Source of the DNA: Candidatus Deferrimicrobiaceae bacterium
GTDB taxonomy: Bacteria > Desulfobacterota > Deferrimicrobia > Deferrimicrobiales > Deferrimicrobiaceae
Assembly (NCBI GenBank): GCA_036504035.1
Contig: DASXVV010000009.1
Location: 513,751 to 577,750 of the forward strand
Direction of reading: 5' to 3'
DNA: 64,000 nucleotides
A program made the translations under genes and the position numbers. Positions 19,245-28,064 of the stretch are shown one piece after another. How positions within the stretch are numbered: position 1 is the first letter of the stretch; every line of letters begins with the position of its first letter. The notes beneath the pieces are model-generated. The model made no database searches. It was given only the letters and a program-made list of their open reading frames with translations, and was not told the DNA's origin.

Positions 19245-20996
19245 TTGCCCCTTTTTCGCGAACTCCCCAGGTCGCTGTCCGGGGTCTCCCCGGGCGACCA
19301 CATTTGCTGCATCTTCGAGTCGGCCCGCGATCGCCTGGCGGCGCTCGTCCCCTTCATCGGGCAGGGGCTCGACCGTAACGAGCGCGTCCTCTGTTTCTTC
19401 GAGGCCGGCGGGGAATCCGACGTGTTCGAGGGTCTCCGAAGCATCGGCATCGACCCGGCCCCCTTTTTGGATCGGGGCCAGCTTTCGATCGTCGCCCCCG
19501 GTAAGTCTCCCCCGCCGATTCCGCCGGAAATAGCCCTGGCCGAAAGGGGCGGCTGGGCCGGCCTGCGCACCGCCGCCGACACCGGTTGGATCCTCGCGTC
19601 CGAGTCGCCCGCCCGCTGCATGGGCACCTTCGAGAACGACCTGGGGCAGGCCGGCCGATCGATGCAGCCGCCGACCTCCCTATGCCTCTACGACAGCCGC
19701 CGCTTCACCCCGACGCTGCTGCTGAAGGCGCTGTCGGCCCACCCGAAGGCATTGCTGGGCGCGCACGCGGCCGAGAACATCTACCATCTGCCCCCCGAGG
19801 AGCTCCGCGACGAGGACACCGCCGGGCAGACCTTGCGATGCTGGCTCAAGAACCTTCGGGAGCACCGGCTCACCCACGATGCGCTGCAGAACAGCGAGCG
19901 CAACTACGCGCTTCTTTTCAACAAGATGCTCAACGGTTTCGCGTTGATGGAAGCGGTCTGCGACGAGTCGGGCGTTCCCGTCGACCTGCGCTACCTCGAG
20001 GTCAACCCGGCGTTCGAGCGGCAGTCCGGGCTGCTGGCGCACGAGGTGATCGGGCGCACGCTCGGGGAACTCGGCGCCTTCGATGCGGCACCCGAAGACA
20101 CGACGGCCTGGGTCCGGCTGATCGGCGGCGTCGCCATCGACGGCAAGCCGGTGCGGTACGAAAAAAGCGGCGAGTTCCACGACCGGTGGATCGAGGGATT
20201 CGCCTTCTCCCCCCGCTTCGGCCAGGTCGCCATCATGTTCCAGGATGTCTCCGACCGCAAAAAAGTCGAGCGGGAGCTCGAACGGTACCGCGAGCTGCTC
20301 GAGGAGATGGTCGCCGAAAGGACGTCCGATCTCGAGGCATCTCTGCGGGAGAAAGAGCTGCTGCTCCGCGAGATCCACCACCGGGTCAAGAACAACCTGC
20401 AGGTGATCGCCAGCCTCCTCTCGCTCCAGGAGGGCGTGGTCGCCGATCCCGCCGCCGCCACCGCGCTGGCCGAGAGCCGAACCCGGATCGCCACCATCGG
20501 CCTGGTCCACGAGCGGTTCTACAATTCGAGCGACCTCTCCCGGATCGACCTGGCCGACTATGCCCGCAAGCTGTTCCTGTCGCTGGTCCAGACCTACGGC
20601 ATCGACAGCAACCGGGTCCGGCTGCAGGTCTGGATCGAAGCCTGCTCGATGGACATCTCGGTCGCGATCCCCTGGGCGCTCATCCTCAACGAGCTGCTCG
20701 TCAACGCCCTCAAGCACGCGTGGGCCGCCGGGGGGAGCGGTCAGATCACGGTCTCGATGAAGCGGGACGACGACCGGTGGAAGCTGAGCGTCGCCGACGA
20801 CGGGCGGGGACTTCCCGAGGGATTCGACATTCACGCCGTTACGAGCCTGGGGCTCCGGATCGTCCGACTGCTGGCCGAGCAGATCGGAGGATCGGTCCGG
20901 GCCAGGAGCGGGGGGGGCACCGAGATCCTCGTCGATTTCCCGGAATCGGGCATCGTGCCGGCCACGGCCGGCGGCGCGGAAGGGGCGGCGGAGTGA
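19245..20996 (+). CDS. MEDS-PAS sensor histidine kinase (HisKA_2 type)
   Basis: Soluble sensor kinase, 583 residues. The first ~190 residues match the MEDS (DcmR-type sensory) domain: PGDHICCIFESARDRLAALVPF, then GLDRNERVLCFFE. A PAS domain follows (LLFNKMLNGFALMEAV, then YLEVNPAFERQSGL), then the HisKA_2 phospho-acceptor region REIHHRVKNNLQVIASLLSL and an ATPase domain with ILNELLVNALKHAW, VADDGRGLP and SLGLRIVRLL. The start is TTG at 19245, nine bases after AAGGAGA; there is no in-frame ATG nearby. The stop overlaps the GTG start of the next gene, so the two act together. The MEDS ligand is unknown. Confidence 0.9.
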   Translation: MPLFRELPRSLSGVSPGDHICCIFESARDRLAALVPFIGQGLDRNERVLCFFEAGGESDVFEGLRSIGIDPAPFLDRGQLSIVAPGKSPPPIPPEIALAERGGWAGLRTAADTGWILASESPARCMGTFENDLGQAGRSMQPPTSLCLYDSRRFTPTLLLKALSAHPKALLGAHAAENIYHLPPEELRDEDTAGQTLRCWLKNLREHRLTHDALQNSERNYALLFNKMLNGFALMEAVCDESGVPVDLRYLEVNPAFERQSGLLAHEVIGRTLGELGAFDAAPEDTTAWVRLIGGVAIDGKPVRYEKSGEFHDRWIEGFAFSPRFGQVAIMFQDVSDRKKVERELERYRELLEEMVAERTSDLEASLREKELLLREIHHRVKNNLQVIASLLSLQEGVVADPAAATALAESRTRIATIGLVHERFYNSSDLSRIDLADYARKLFLSLVQTYGIDSNRVRLQVWIEACSMDISVAIPWALILNELLVNALKHAWAAGGSGQITVSMKRDDDRWKLSVADDGRGLPEGFDIHAVTSLGLRIVRLLAEQIGGSVRARSGGGTEILVDFPESGIVPATAGGAEGAAE

Positions 20997-22096
20997 CCAC
21001 GCGCATCCTGATCGTCGAGGACGAATCGCTCATCGCCGAGGACCTCCGAAACCGCCTCGAGCGGTTCGGGTACGACGTCGCCGGCACCGCGGCGACGGGC
21101 GAGGAGGGACTCCGCCTGGCCGCGTCGACCCGGCCCGACCTGGTCCTCCTCGACATCGTCCTCAAGGGGACCATGGACGGCGTCGAGACCGCCGGGCAGC
21201 TTCGTAAACGTTTCGACACCCCGATCCTTTTCCTGTCCGCCTGGGCCGACGCCGACATCCTCGCCCGGGCGAAGAAGGCGATGCCCTACGGGTATCTCGT
21301 CAAGCCGGTCGAGGACCGGGAGCTGAAGGCCGCCGTCGAGATCGCGATCTACAAGGCCGGGGTCGAAAAAAGATTGGCGCTGACCGAGCGCTACGAAGCG
21401 GTCGGCCGTCTGGCGGCCGGCGTCGCGCACAACATCAACAACCTGATGACCGTCGTGACCGGCTACGCCACGATGGTGGGCGAATCCCTCCCGCCCGACG
21501 ACCCCCGCCGGGAAAAGCTGAACATCGTCGTCGAGGCGGGAGACCGTGCGGCGCAACTGTCCGACCACCTGCTGTCCTACGGCCGCCGGCAGATGCTCTT
21601 CCCGCAGGATCTCGAGCTCGGCGCGCTGATCGGCGGCTTGCAGGAACGGCTTTCCGGGATCGCGGGCGACCGGGTTCGGTTGCTCATTCCCGAAAACGGG
21701 GCCGAGATCCACGTCTCGACCGACCCACGCCACCTGGCGAACGCCCTCGAGCACCTCGTCGCCAATGCCTCCGAGGCGATGCCCGACGGCGGGACCATCG
21801 TCATCCGGCGAGGCACGAAAACGTTCGGCAAGGGCGATGATCCGAAAGGAATCCCGGTGCAGCCCGGGGAGTACGCCTTCATCGACGTGGCCGACACCGG
21901 GTGCGGCATTCCGGCCGAAACGGCCGGGCACGTGTTCGAGCCGTTCGTCTCGACCCGGCTGTTCGGCCGGGGGCTCGGCCTCCCTTCCGTCTACGGGTTC
22001 GTCCGCCAATGCAACGGCTACATCGAGATCGGCTCCGTGCCCGGCGAGGGAACGACCGTGTCCCTTTACCTGCCCGTCGCGCCGCCCGGGGAATAA
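20993..22096 (+). CDS. Receiver-first histidine kinase (REC-HisKA-HATPase)
   Basis: A 367-residue cytoplasmic signalling protein. The N-terminal receiver has the acidic pair (IVEDESLIAED), the phospho-Asp in LVLLDIVLKG and the Lys in YLVKPVEDREL. It is followed directly by a kinase module: GRLAAGVAHNINNLMTVVTGYA (His site), ALEHLVANASEAMPDGG, DVADTGCGIP and a G2 box that reads FGRGLGLPSVYG. GTG 20993 overlaps the stop of the MEDS kinase (GTGA), suggesting that kinase phosphorylates this receiver. The receiver resembles the PAS-linked RpfG/cyanobacterial type. Its last 31 bases overlap the convergent radical SAM gene. Confidence 0.9.
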   Translation: MTTRILIVEDESLIAEDLRNRLERFGYDVAGTAATGEEGLRLAASTRPDLVLLDIVLKGTMDGVETAGQLRKRFDTPILFLSAWADADILARAKKAMPYGYLVKPVEDRELKAAVEIAIYKAGVEKRLALTERYEAVGRLAAGVAHNINNLMTVVTGYATMVGESLPPDDPRREKLNIVVEAGDRAAQLSDHLLSYGRRQMLFPQDLELGALIGGLQERLSGIAGDRVRLLIPENGAEIHVSTDPRHLANALEHLVANASEAMPDGGTIVIRRGTKTFGKGDDPKGIPVQPGEYAFIDVADTGCGIPAETAGHVFEPFVSTRLFGRGLGLPSVYGFVRQCNGYIEIGSVPGEGTTVSLYLPVAPPGE

Positions 22097-23676
22097 TCCC
22101 CCCCGGATCCAGGCGCAAACAGGAAGGCGTGGTTCGAGGTGAACAGCGGCGGCGTCCGGTTGACGATGGCCCGGATCGCCGGCGTCCCGAGCATCCGCTT
22201 CGACAGGAATCGACGCGCCTCCGCCCGGCTCCAGCCGTTCGCCGACGCGAACGATCGATACAGGCCCAGCGGCTCGTCCTCCGAATAAAGTCTCGCATCG
22301 CGGATTCCGTGCTCCTCGGGCGCATCGAGGAAGGCGGAATCGCGCGGCAGGTTCATCAGGGCGACGTTGAGGAATCCGATCGCGCCCGCATGGGCTTCGA
22401 GGAACGCCCGCGTCGCCTCGGCGTCGGCCTCCGTCTCTCCCGGCATCCCGAGCATGACGTAGACGTATGTGGCGATGCCCGCCCGGGAAAGGTTGGCGAG
22501 GATCGCCGACGCGTCCTCGAGGTGGGTCCCCTTCTTCAGTCTGTCGAGCACCCGCTGCGAGCCGCTTTCCAGACCGAGCTGCAGCATGCGGCAGCCGCTT
22601 CTCGCCAAGGCGGCCGCCAGCGCCGGATCGGCCAGCGCGCGCTCGAAGCGGACGAAGCCGTGCCAGCGCAGGCGGGACAGGTCGTCGGCCCGGCCGGCGA
22701 TGGCCCGCAGGACGTTCACGGGAATCGCGTTGTCGGTCAGGTGGAAATGGCGCACGCCATACCGCTCCGATAGCGAAAGGAGCAGCGCGGGAAAGCGCGC
22801 GGCCTCGATGCAGGCGTAGCCGTGCGTCGGCGTCGCCGCTTCCGGGCAGAAGGCACAGCGCCGCCAATAGCAGCCCCGGGAGGCGGTCACCGGCAGGACC
22901 GGGACGGGCGACAGGTATTCCCCGAGCCGGGCGAAGCCGAAGTCGGGCGCGAACCGGACGGCGTCGCCGCCCTCCATGACGGGGCCCTCGTCCCAGCCGT
23001 CGCCCGCGGTCAGCCGGGCAAGCGTTGCCTCCCCCGCCCCGGTCACGATCGCATCGAAAGCCGGCAGGCGAAGAGAAGATTCACGGAGCGTCCGCCCCCA
23101 GGATGAGAACATCCCGCCTCCGCCGACGATCCGGACGCCCGGCAGGGCGCGTTTCAACATCCCCGCCAGTTCGAAGGCAGGCAGCACCTGGTGCCGGAAA
23201 TTGACCGACAGGCCGATCGTCCGGGGAGACAGTTCGACGACGCGGGGAAGCAGGGAGTCCCGGTAATAGCCGGAGAACAGCGTCGGGACGGCGCCGGCCG
23301 AAACCGCTTCGAGCGCCGCGGGAGAAAACGGGGAATAGCCGCCGTGGACGTAATCGCCGAGCGTGACCCGTTCTTCGCCTGTGGCGCCCCGAAGGACCGA
23401 CAGCGCCCGGTCCAGCCGGCGGACCGCGGTCACGTAACGGGGAAAGGATTCGGCGGCGCCCGGCGACCGAAGGTAGGCAAGCGCCCGGAAACCATTGCGG
23501 CGGGGCACCTCCGTGGAGCCATCCTCCGCCAGCAGGTGGAGACAGGCCTCCAGGTTGGCGTCGATGGCGGACGCCTCGATCCCCCGCGCCGCAAGCTCGC
23601 CCAGGAGGCACGCCAGCCCGAGCGGAGGTTCGCACGGCTTGACGGCGGGCGGGTAGATGAGCAGCAGGCGGGACAT
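22066..23676 (-). CDS. B12-binding-domain radical SAM protein
   Basis: A 536-residue protein. The N-terminal part (MSRLLLIYPPAVKPCEPPLGLACLL) resembles the cobalamin-binding domain; a linker has GGGGMFSSWGRTL. The radical SAM core follows with the cluster motif GCYWRRCAFC, which is CX4CX2C rather than the standard CX3CX2C. Then come LTDNAIPVNVLRAI, LQLGLESGSQRVLDRLKKG and YVMLGMPGETEADAEATRAFL. A C-terminal region of ~130 residues may bind the substrate. The substrate is not readable. The gene is alone, divergent from the Ca2+-type ATPase (93-base gap) and convergent with the receiver kinase. Confidence 0.88.
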   Translation of the reverse strand: MSRLLLIYPPAVKPCEPPLGLACLLGELAARGIEASAIDANLEACLHLLAEDGSTEVPRRNGFRALAYLRSPGAAESFPRYVTAVRRLDRALSVLRGATGEERVTLGDYVHGGYSPFSPAALEAVSAGAVPTLFSGYYRDSLLPRVVELSPRTIGLSVNFRHQVLPAFELAGMLKRALPGVRIVGGGGMFSSWGRTLRESSLRLPAFDAIVTGAGEATLARLTAGDGWDEGPVMEGGDAVRFAPDFGFARLGEYLSPVPVLPVTASRGCYWRRCAFCPEAATPTHGYACIEAARFPALLLSLSERYGVRHFHLTDNAIPVNVLRAIAGRADDLSRLRWHGFVRFERALADPALAAALARSGCRMLQLGLESGSQRVLDRLKKGTHLEDASAILANLSRAGIATYVYVMLGMPGETEADAEATRAFLEAHAGAIGFLNVALMNLPRDSAFLDAPEEHGIRDARLYSEDEPLGLYRSFASANGWSRAEARRFLSKRMLGTPAIRAIVNRTPPLFTSNHAFLFAPGSGGDYSPGGATGR

Positions 23677-23769
23677 CTTTCCATTGTATGCCGGCGCGGC
23701 GGCTTTCCACAGCGTGCGCCGTGCGGTACCTTAAGGGTTTCAGGCAAATACACGCATCGAGGGATTGCA

Positions 23770-26757
23770 ATGACGCATGCAAGTCACCAGGGGCTGACCG
23801 CATCCGGGGTCGAGGAAAGTCGCCGCCTTCACGGCCCGAACCTCCTCACCCCGCCGAAACGCGACCCCTGGTGGAAGCTCTACTTCGAAAAATTCGATGA
23901 CCCCGTGATGCGGATCCTCATCATCGCGGCGGCCGTCTCCGTATTCGTGGCTGCCGTCGAAGCGCTCGCCGAAGCGCCCTCCGGCACGTCGCCCGCCGGA
24001 AGCCTGCTCGACGCGCTCCTGCGAGGGCGCTTCACCGAGAGCGCCGGCATCCTTATCGCGATCCTCCTCGCCACAACCCTCGCCTTCCTGAACGAATACC
24101 AGGCGGCGCGCGACTTCGACCTGTTAAACAAGGCCAGCGACGACATCCCCATCAAGGTGGTCCGGGAAGGCAACGTCACGGTGATCCCGCGGCAGGAACT
24201 GGTACGGGGCGACCTCCTGCTGCTGGAAGCCGGCGAGGAAGTGCCAGGCGACGGAACGCTGCTCGAATCCGTCTCGATGATGTCCGACGAATCGCGGCTG
24301 ACCGGCGAGTCGATGCCGGTCTGCAAGTCCGTGACGCTCGAGGGGATCCCTACCGACGAGGCGCATTCCGCCTACCCTTACAACGCGCTGCTTCGCGGCA
24401 CGATCGTGGTCGACGGGCACGGGCTGCTCGAGGTGACCGCGGTCGGCGACGCTTCCGAGATCGGCCGGACGGCGCGGGCCGCCTCCGAGAAGACGCAGGA
24501 GATCACTCCGCTCACCCGCCAGACGACCCGCCTTTCGCGCGTCATCGGCGTCTTCGGCTTCGGCGCGTCCGGCCTCATCTTCGCGCTGCTCGTCGCCCGA
24601 GGCGCCGCAACCGGCGACGTCGCCCTGACGACCGGGCAGTGGCGCTTTTTCGGTATTCTGGCGCTCGGCGTCCTGGTGGCGCTGTCGCGCGTCTGGATGC
24701 CGATCTTCAACGACGCGGTCCGGCTGCTCGGCGTCCGGAAGGAACCGCCCCGGTGGACCGAAAACGGAAGCGTTCCCGGCTGGGCGGCGTCCGTGCTCGG
24801 CGGGGGGCTGCTGTTCGGAGTCGCGCTCCTCGCGGCGCAGTGGTGCGGCTGGATCCCCCCGGGCGAGGCCGCGTGGCTCCCGCACGACCCGGCGCGGGAG
24901 ATCCTGAACTACTTCATGATCTCGGTGACCATCATCGTCGCGGCGGTGCCGGAAGGGCTTCCGATGAGCGTCACGCTGAGCCTCGCCTACAGCATGAAAA
25001 AGATGACCGCCACCAACAACCTCGTCCGCCGGATGCATGCGTGCGAGACGATCGGCGCGGCCACGGTCATCTGCTCCGACAAGACGGGCACCCTGACCCG
25101 CAACGAGATGCGCGTATGCGACGACGGCTTCCCGGGGATTCCGGAAGGGTCGTTCTCGCCGGCGTTTCCCGCCGCCCGCCGCATCGCCGAATCGGTCGCC
25201 GCGAACAGTACGGCCCACCTCGACTTCGGCGATTCGGAAGCGCCGCTCCCCGTAGGCAACCCGACCGAGGGGGCGCTGCTGCTCTGGCTGCACGAGGCGG
25301 GCTTCGACTACAAGGCGCTGCGCGACGGGTTTCGCACCGGCTACCAGTGGACCTTTTCGACCGAGCGCAAATTCATGGGCACGGCCGGCGTCTCCGGCAT
25401 CGACGGCGAAGACGTCCTTTTCGCGAAAGGCGCCCCCGAGATCATCGTCGAGCGATGCGCCACGTTCCTTTCCGGGGATGGGGAGGTGCCGATCGAAGGA
25501 AGGATCGGCGCGATCGAGGAATCGATCCGCACCTACCAGCGGCGGGGCATGCGCACCATCGGCTTCGCCCTCCGGACCCGTCCGCCGCGCGATCCCGACC
25601 TCGACCTCGAGGACGTGGCCGTCGGAATGACGTGGCTTGGCTTCGTCGCCATCGCCGATCCCGTCCGCGACGACGTGCCGGGCGCCGTCAAGGCGTGCCG
25701 GGAGGCGGGCGTCGGCGTCAAGATCGTCACCGGCGACAACCCCGAGACGGCTCAGGAGATCGCGCGTCAGATCGGCTTGTGGACCGACGCCGACACGCCT
25801 GAGCATCACGTCACGGGCCCCGCGTTCGAGGCGCTGACCGATGCGCAGGTCGCCCTTGTCGTGCACGACCTCAAGATCCTGTCCCGCGCGCGACCGGCCG
25901 ACAAGCTCCGCCTCGTCAAGGCGCTGCAGGCCGAAGGGCAGGTGGTCGCCGTCACGGGCGACGGGACCAACGACGGCCCCGCCCTCAACCACGCCGACGT
26001 CGGGCTTGCTATGGGGAAGACAGGCACCGCCGTGGCGAAGGAGGCGAGCGATATCATCCTGCTCGATGATTCCTTCAACAGCATCGTGAACGCCATCCGC
26101 TGGGGGCGCGCCGTCTACCTGAACATCCAGCGCTTCATCCTGTTCCAGCTCACCATCAGCGTCGCGGCGCTCGGCACCTCGTTCATCGGCCCCTTCCTGG
26201 GCGTGAAGATCCCGTTCACCGTCACGCAGATCCTCTGGATCAACCTCATCATGGACACCTTCGCCGCCCTCGCGCTGGCGACCGAGCCGCCGCACGCCGG
26301 GATCATGCGGAAGAAGCCGAGGCGCCCCGAGGAATTCATCGTCTCGAAGCCCATGGCCCGCGAGCTCTTCGTCACGGCCGGCTGCTTCCTGGCGCTCTTC
26401 GTCGGCGGGTTGCTCCTCATGAATTCGGACGGCGTCGTCACCCCCCGGGAGCATTCGATCTTTTTCACCGGCTTCGTCCTGCTCCAGTTCTGGAACCTGT
26501 TCAACGCGCGCTGCTTCGGGCTGCGGCACTCGGCCTTCACGGGGCTTGGAAAGAACGGCGCCTTCCTGCTGATCGCGGCCACCATCCTGATCGGCCAGTC
26601 GCTCGTCACGCAGGTCGGCGGCGCCGTGTTCCGCACCGTGCCGCTCGCGTTTGCGGACTGGGCAATCCTCCTGGCCGCGACCTCGGTCGTGCTCTGGGCG
26701 GGCGAGCTGCGCCGGTGGCTGTCGCGCCGGGGATCGACGCACCGGAAGGCCGCATGA
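23770..26757 (+). CDS. Calcium-type P-type ATPase (P2, PMCA-like)
   Basis: Large cation-translocating P-type ATPase, 995 residues. Landmarks in order: the N-terminal cation-ATPase region (GLTASGVEESRRLHGPNLL), membrane pair M1-M2, actuator motif LTGESMPV, M4 with PEGLPMSVTLSLAYSMKKM, phosphorylation site CSDKTGTLTRNEM, the KGAPEIIVERC nucleotide motif, TGDNPETAQEIARQIG, hinge VTGDGTNDGPALNHADVG, and six C-terminal membrane segments with NLIMDTFAALALATEPP. The PEGLP and NLIMDT motifs fit Ca2+ pumps of the PMCA type, so Ca2+ (or Mn2+) export is the likely role. ATG 23770 follows GAGGG. The next gene overlaps its stop (ATGA). Confidence 0.9.
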   Translation: MTHASHQGLTASGVEESRRLHGPNLLTPPKRDPWWKLYFEKFDDPVMRILIIAAAVSVFVAAVEALAEAPSGTSPAGSLLDALLRGRFTESAGILIAILLATTLAFLNEYQAARDFDLLNKASDDIPIKVVREGNVTVIPRQELVRGDLLLLEAGEEVPGDGTLLESVSMMSDESRLTGESMPVCKSVTLEGIPTDEAHSAYPYNALLRGTIVVDGHGLLEVTAVGDASEIGRTARAASEKTQEITPLTRQTTRLSRVIGVFGFGASGLIFALLVARGAATGDVALTTGQWRFFGILALGVLVALSRVWMPIFNDAVRLLGVRKEPPRWTENGSVPGWAASVLGGGLLFGVALLAAQWCGWIPPGEAAWLPHDPAREILNYFMISVTIIVAAVPEGLPMSVTLSLAYSMKKMTATNNLVRRMHACETIGAATVICSDKTGTLTRNEMRVCDDGFPGIPEGSFSPAFPAARRIAESVAANSTAHLDFGDSEAPLPVGNPTEGALLLWLHEAGFDYKALRDGFRTGYQWTFSTERKFMGTAGVSGIDGEDVLFAKGAPEIIVERCATFLSGDGEVPIEGRIGAIEESIRTYQRRGMRTIGFALRTRPPRDPDLDLEDVAVGMTWLGFVAIADPVRDDVPGAVKACREAGVGVKIVTGDNPETAQEIARQIGLWTDADTPEHHVTGPAFEALTDAQVALVVHDLKILSRARPADKLRLVKALQAEGQVVAVTGDGTNDGPALNHADVGLAMGKTGTAVAKEASDIILLDDSFNSIVNAIRWGRAVYLNIQRFILFQLTISVAALGTSFIGPFLGVKIPFTVTQILWINLIMDTFAALALATEPPHAGIMRKKPRRPEEFIVSKPMARELFVTAGCFLALFVGGLLLMNSDGVVTPREHSIFFTGFVLLQFWNLFNARCFGLRHSAFTGLGKNGAFLLIAATILIGQSLVTQVGGAVFRTVPLAFADWAILLAATSVVLWAGELRRWLSRRGSTHRKAA

Positions 26758-27464
26758 CGGATCCCGCTCCCTTCCCCCCCCGGGCCACCCGCGTCTGGCT
26801 TCGACTGGCTCTGCTGGGGCTGTGCTTCGCCGGTCTCGGGGCGGTCCTCTACGCGACCGGCGCTTACCGTTATCTCCTCGACCGGGCCGCGGCGAAGCGG
26901 TTCCTCGATTCGCTGGGCCCCTGGAGCTTCGCCGGCTTCATCCTGCTTCAGGTGCTGCAGGTCGTCGCCGCCCCGATCCCGGGGGAGATGGTCGGTTTCC
27001 TGGGCGGTTTCCTCTACGGCCCGCTGGTCGGAATCACGCTGTCCTCGATCGGCCTGACGCTGGGCTCCTGGATCAATTTCTCGATCGCGCGGGCGTTCGG
27101 GCGGCCGGTGGTCGAGAAGTTCGTCCAGCGCGCCACGCTCGAGCGCTTCGATTTCCTGCTGCACCAGAAGGGGCTCTTCCTGGCCTTCATGCTCTTCCTG
27201 CTGCCGGGATTCCCGAAGGACTACCTCTGCTACATCCTCGGGCTCGGGCACATGCTTCCGATGGAATTCATCCTGGTGGCGGGCGCGGGGCGGTTGTTGG
27301 GGACGGTGATGCTGACGTTGGGCGGGAGTTTCCTCAGGCGCGGGCATTATGCCGAACTTGGCGTGCTGACAGCCGGGGCGCTGGCGATCGTGCTGCTGCT
27401 GTTTTTCTATCGAAAGGAGATCGACCGCCGCTTTCATGCATGGCAGAAGCACCGGCATCCCTAG
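26754..27464 (+). CDS. TVP38/TMEM64-family (DedA-like) membrane protein
   Basis: A 236-residue inner-membrane protein of the SNARE-associated/VTT superfamily. It has a membrane helix at ~18-38, then the family core PGEMVGFLGGFLYGPLVGITLSSIGLTLGSWINFSIARAFG, the conserved amphipathic stretch with LLPGFPKDYLCYILGLG, and two further helices. Members act as lipid scramblases or half-transporters. Its ATG overlaps the stop of the Ca2+-type ATPase gene (ATGA at 26754), so both are expressed together. A short T-rich stretch (27478-27500) follows the stop and precedes the act operon. Confidence 0.88.
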   Translation: MTDPAPFPPRATRVWLRLALLGLCFAGLGAVLYATGAYRYLLDRAAAKRFLDSLGPWSFAGFILLQVLQVVAAPIPGEMVGFLGGFLYGPLVGITLSSIGLTLGSWINFSIARAFGRPVVEKFVQRATLERFDFLLHQKGLFLAFMLFLLPGFPKDYLCYILGLGHMLPMEFILVAGAGRLLGTVMLTLGGSFLRRGHYAELGVLTAGALAIVLLLFFYRKEIDRRFHAWQKHRHP

Positions 27465-27559
27465 TCTATTGCTTCATATTTTTTTATCATTTCTTTTTGC
27501 GCTGCACTAGACTGGAACCTGCCGCAGGAAAGCCGAGATCACGGTACGGTAGGAGTACG

Positions 27560-28051
27560 ATGCGCAACGCAGTCGCACTTTCCGCCCTCGCATCGGTCAT
27601 CGTTTTCCTGTCCCTCGCGGACGGCCGGGGGTTCGCCCAGTCCGCCCAGCCCGTCCTATTCCCGCACGTCGTCCACGTCACCGGCTACCGCATCGACTGC
27701 CGCTTCTGCCACATCTACGCGACCCGCGCCAATTCGGCCGGCATTCCGTCCGCCGAGAAATGCAAGGTCTGCCACCGGGTCATCGCGACAGGCAACCCCG
27801 AAGTGCAGAAGGTTATTCGGGCCTCGAAGGAAAGGAAGGCGATCGCCTGGAACCGCGTGGCGAAGCTGCCCGACCACGTCTACTTCCCCCACCACAAGAT
27901 GGTCAACGCCGGCGTCCCGTGCCTCTTCTGTCATCCCGGGATCGACCGGGCGACCACCGCAGTGCAGAAGCGGGCGTTCACGATGGGGTGGTGCATGGCG
28001 TGCCACCGGCAGCGCGGCGTCTCCATCGACTGCTTGACCTGCCACAAGTGA
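27560..28051 (+). CDS. actA: Pentahaem cytochrome c, ActA-like subunit of alternative complex III
   Basis: Exported multihaem cytochrome of 163 residues with a signal peptide (to about AQS, residue ~28). Five CXXCH motifs are present: CRFCH, CKVCH, CLFCH, CMACH and CLTCH. Spare His residues (FPHVVHVTG, YFPHHKM) can provide the distal ligands, as in the c7/c3-like fold. It opens a same-strand series that matches alternative complex III gene order. Its job there is to pass electrons from the iron-sulphur subunit to the monohaem subunit or the oxidase. AGGAG precedes ATG 27560. QrcA-like cytochromes are related, but the downstream actD/actE features favour complex III. Confidence 0.88.
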   Translation: MRNAVALSALASVIVFLSLADGRGFAQSAQPVLFPHVVHVTGYRIDCRFCHIYATRANSAGIPSAEKCKVCHRVIATGNPEVQKVIRASKERKAIAWNRVAKLPDHVYFPHHKMVNAGVPCLFCHPGIDRATTAVQKRAFTMGWCMACHRQRGVSIDCLTCHK

Positions 28052-28064
28052 CCAAGGAGCGGGC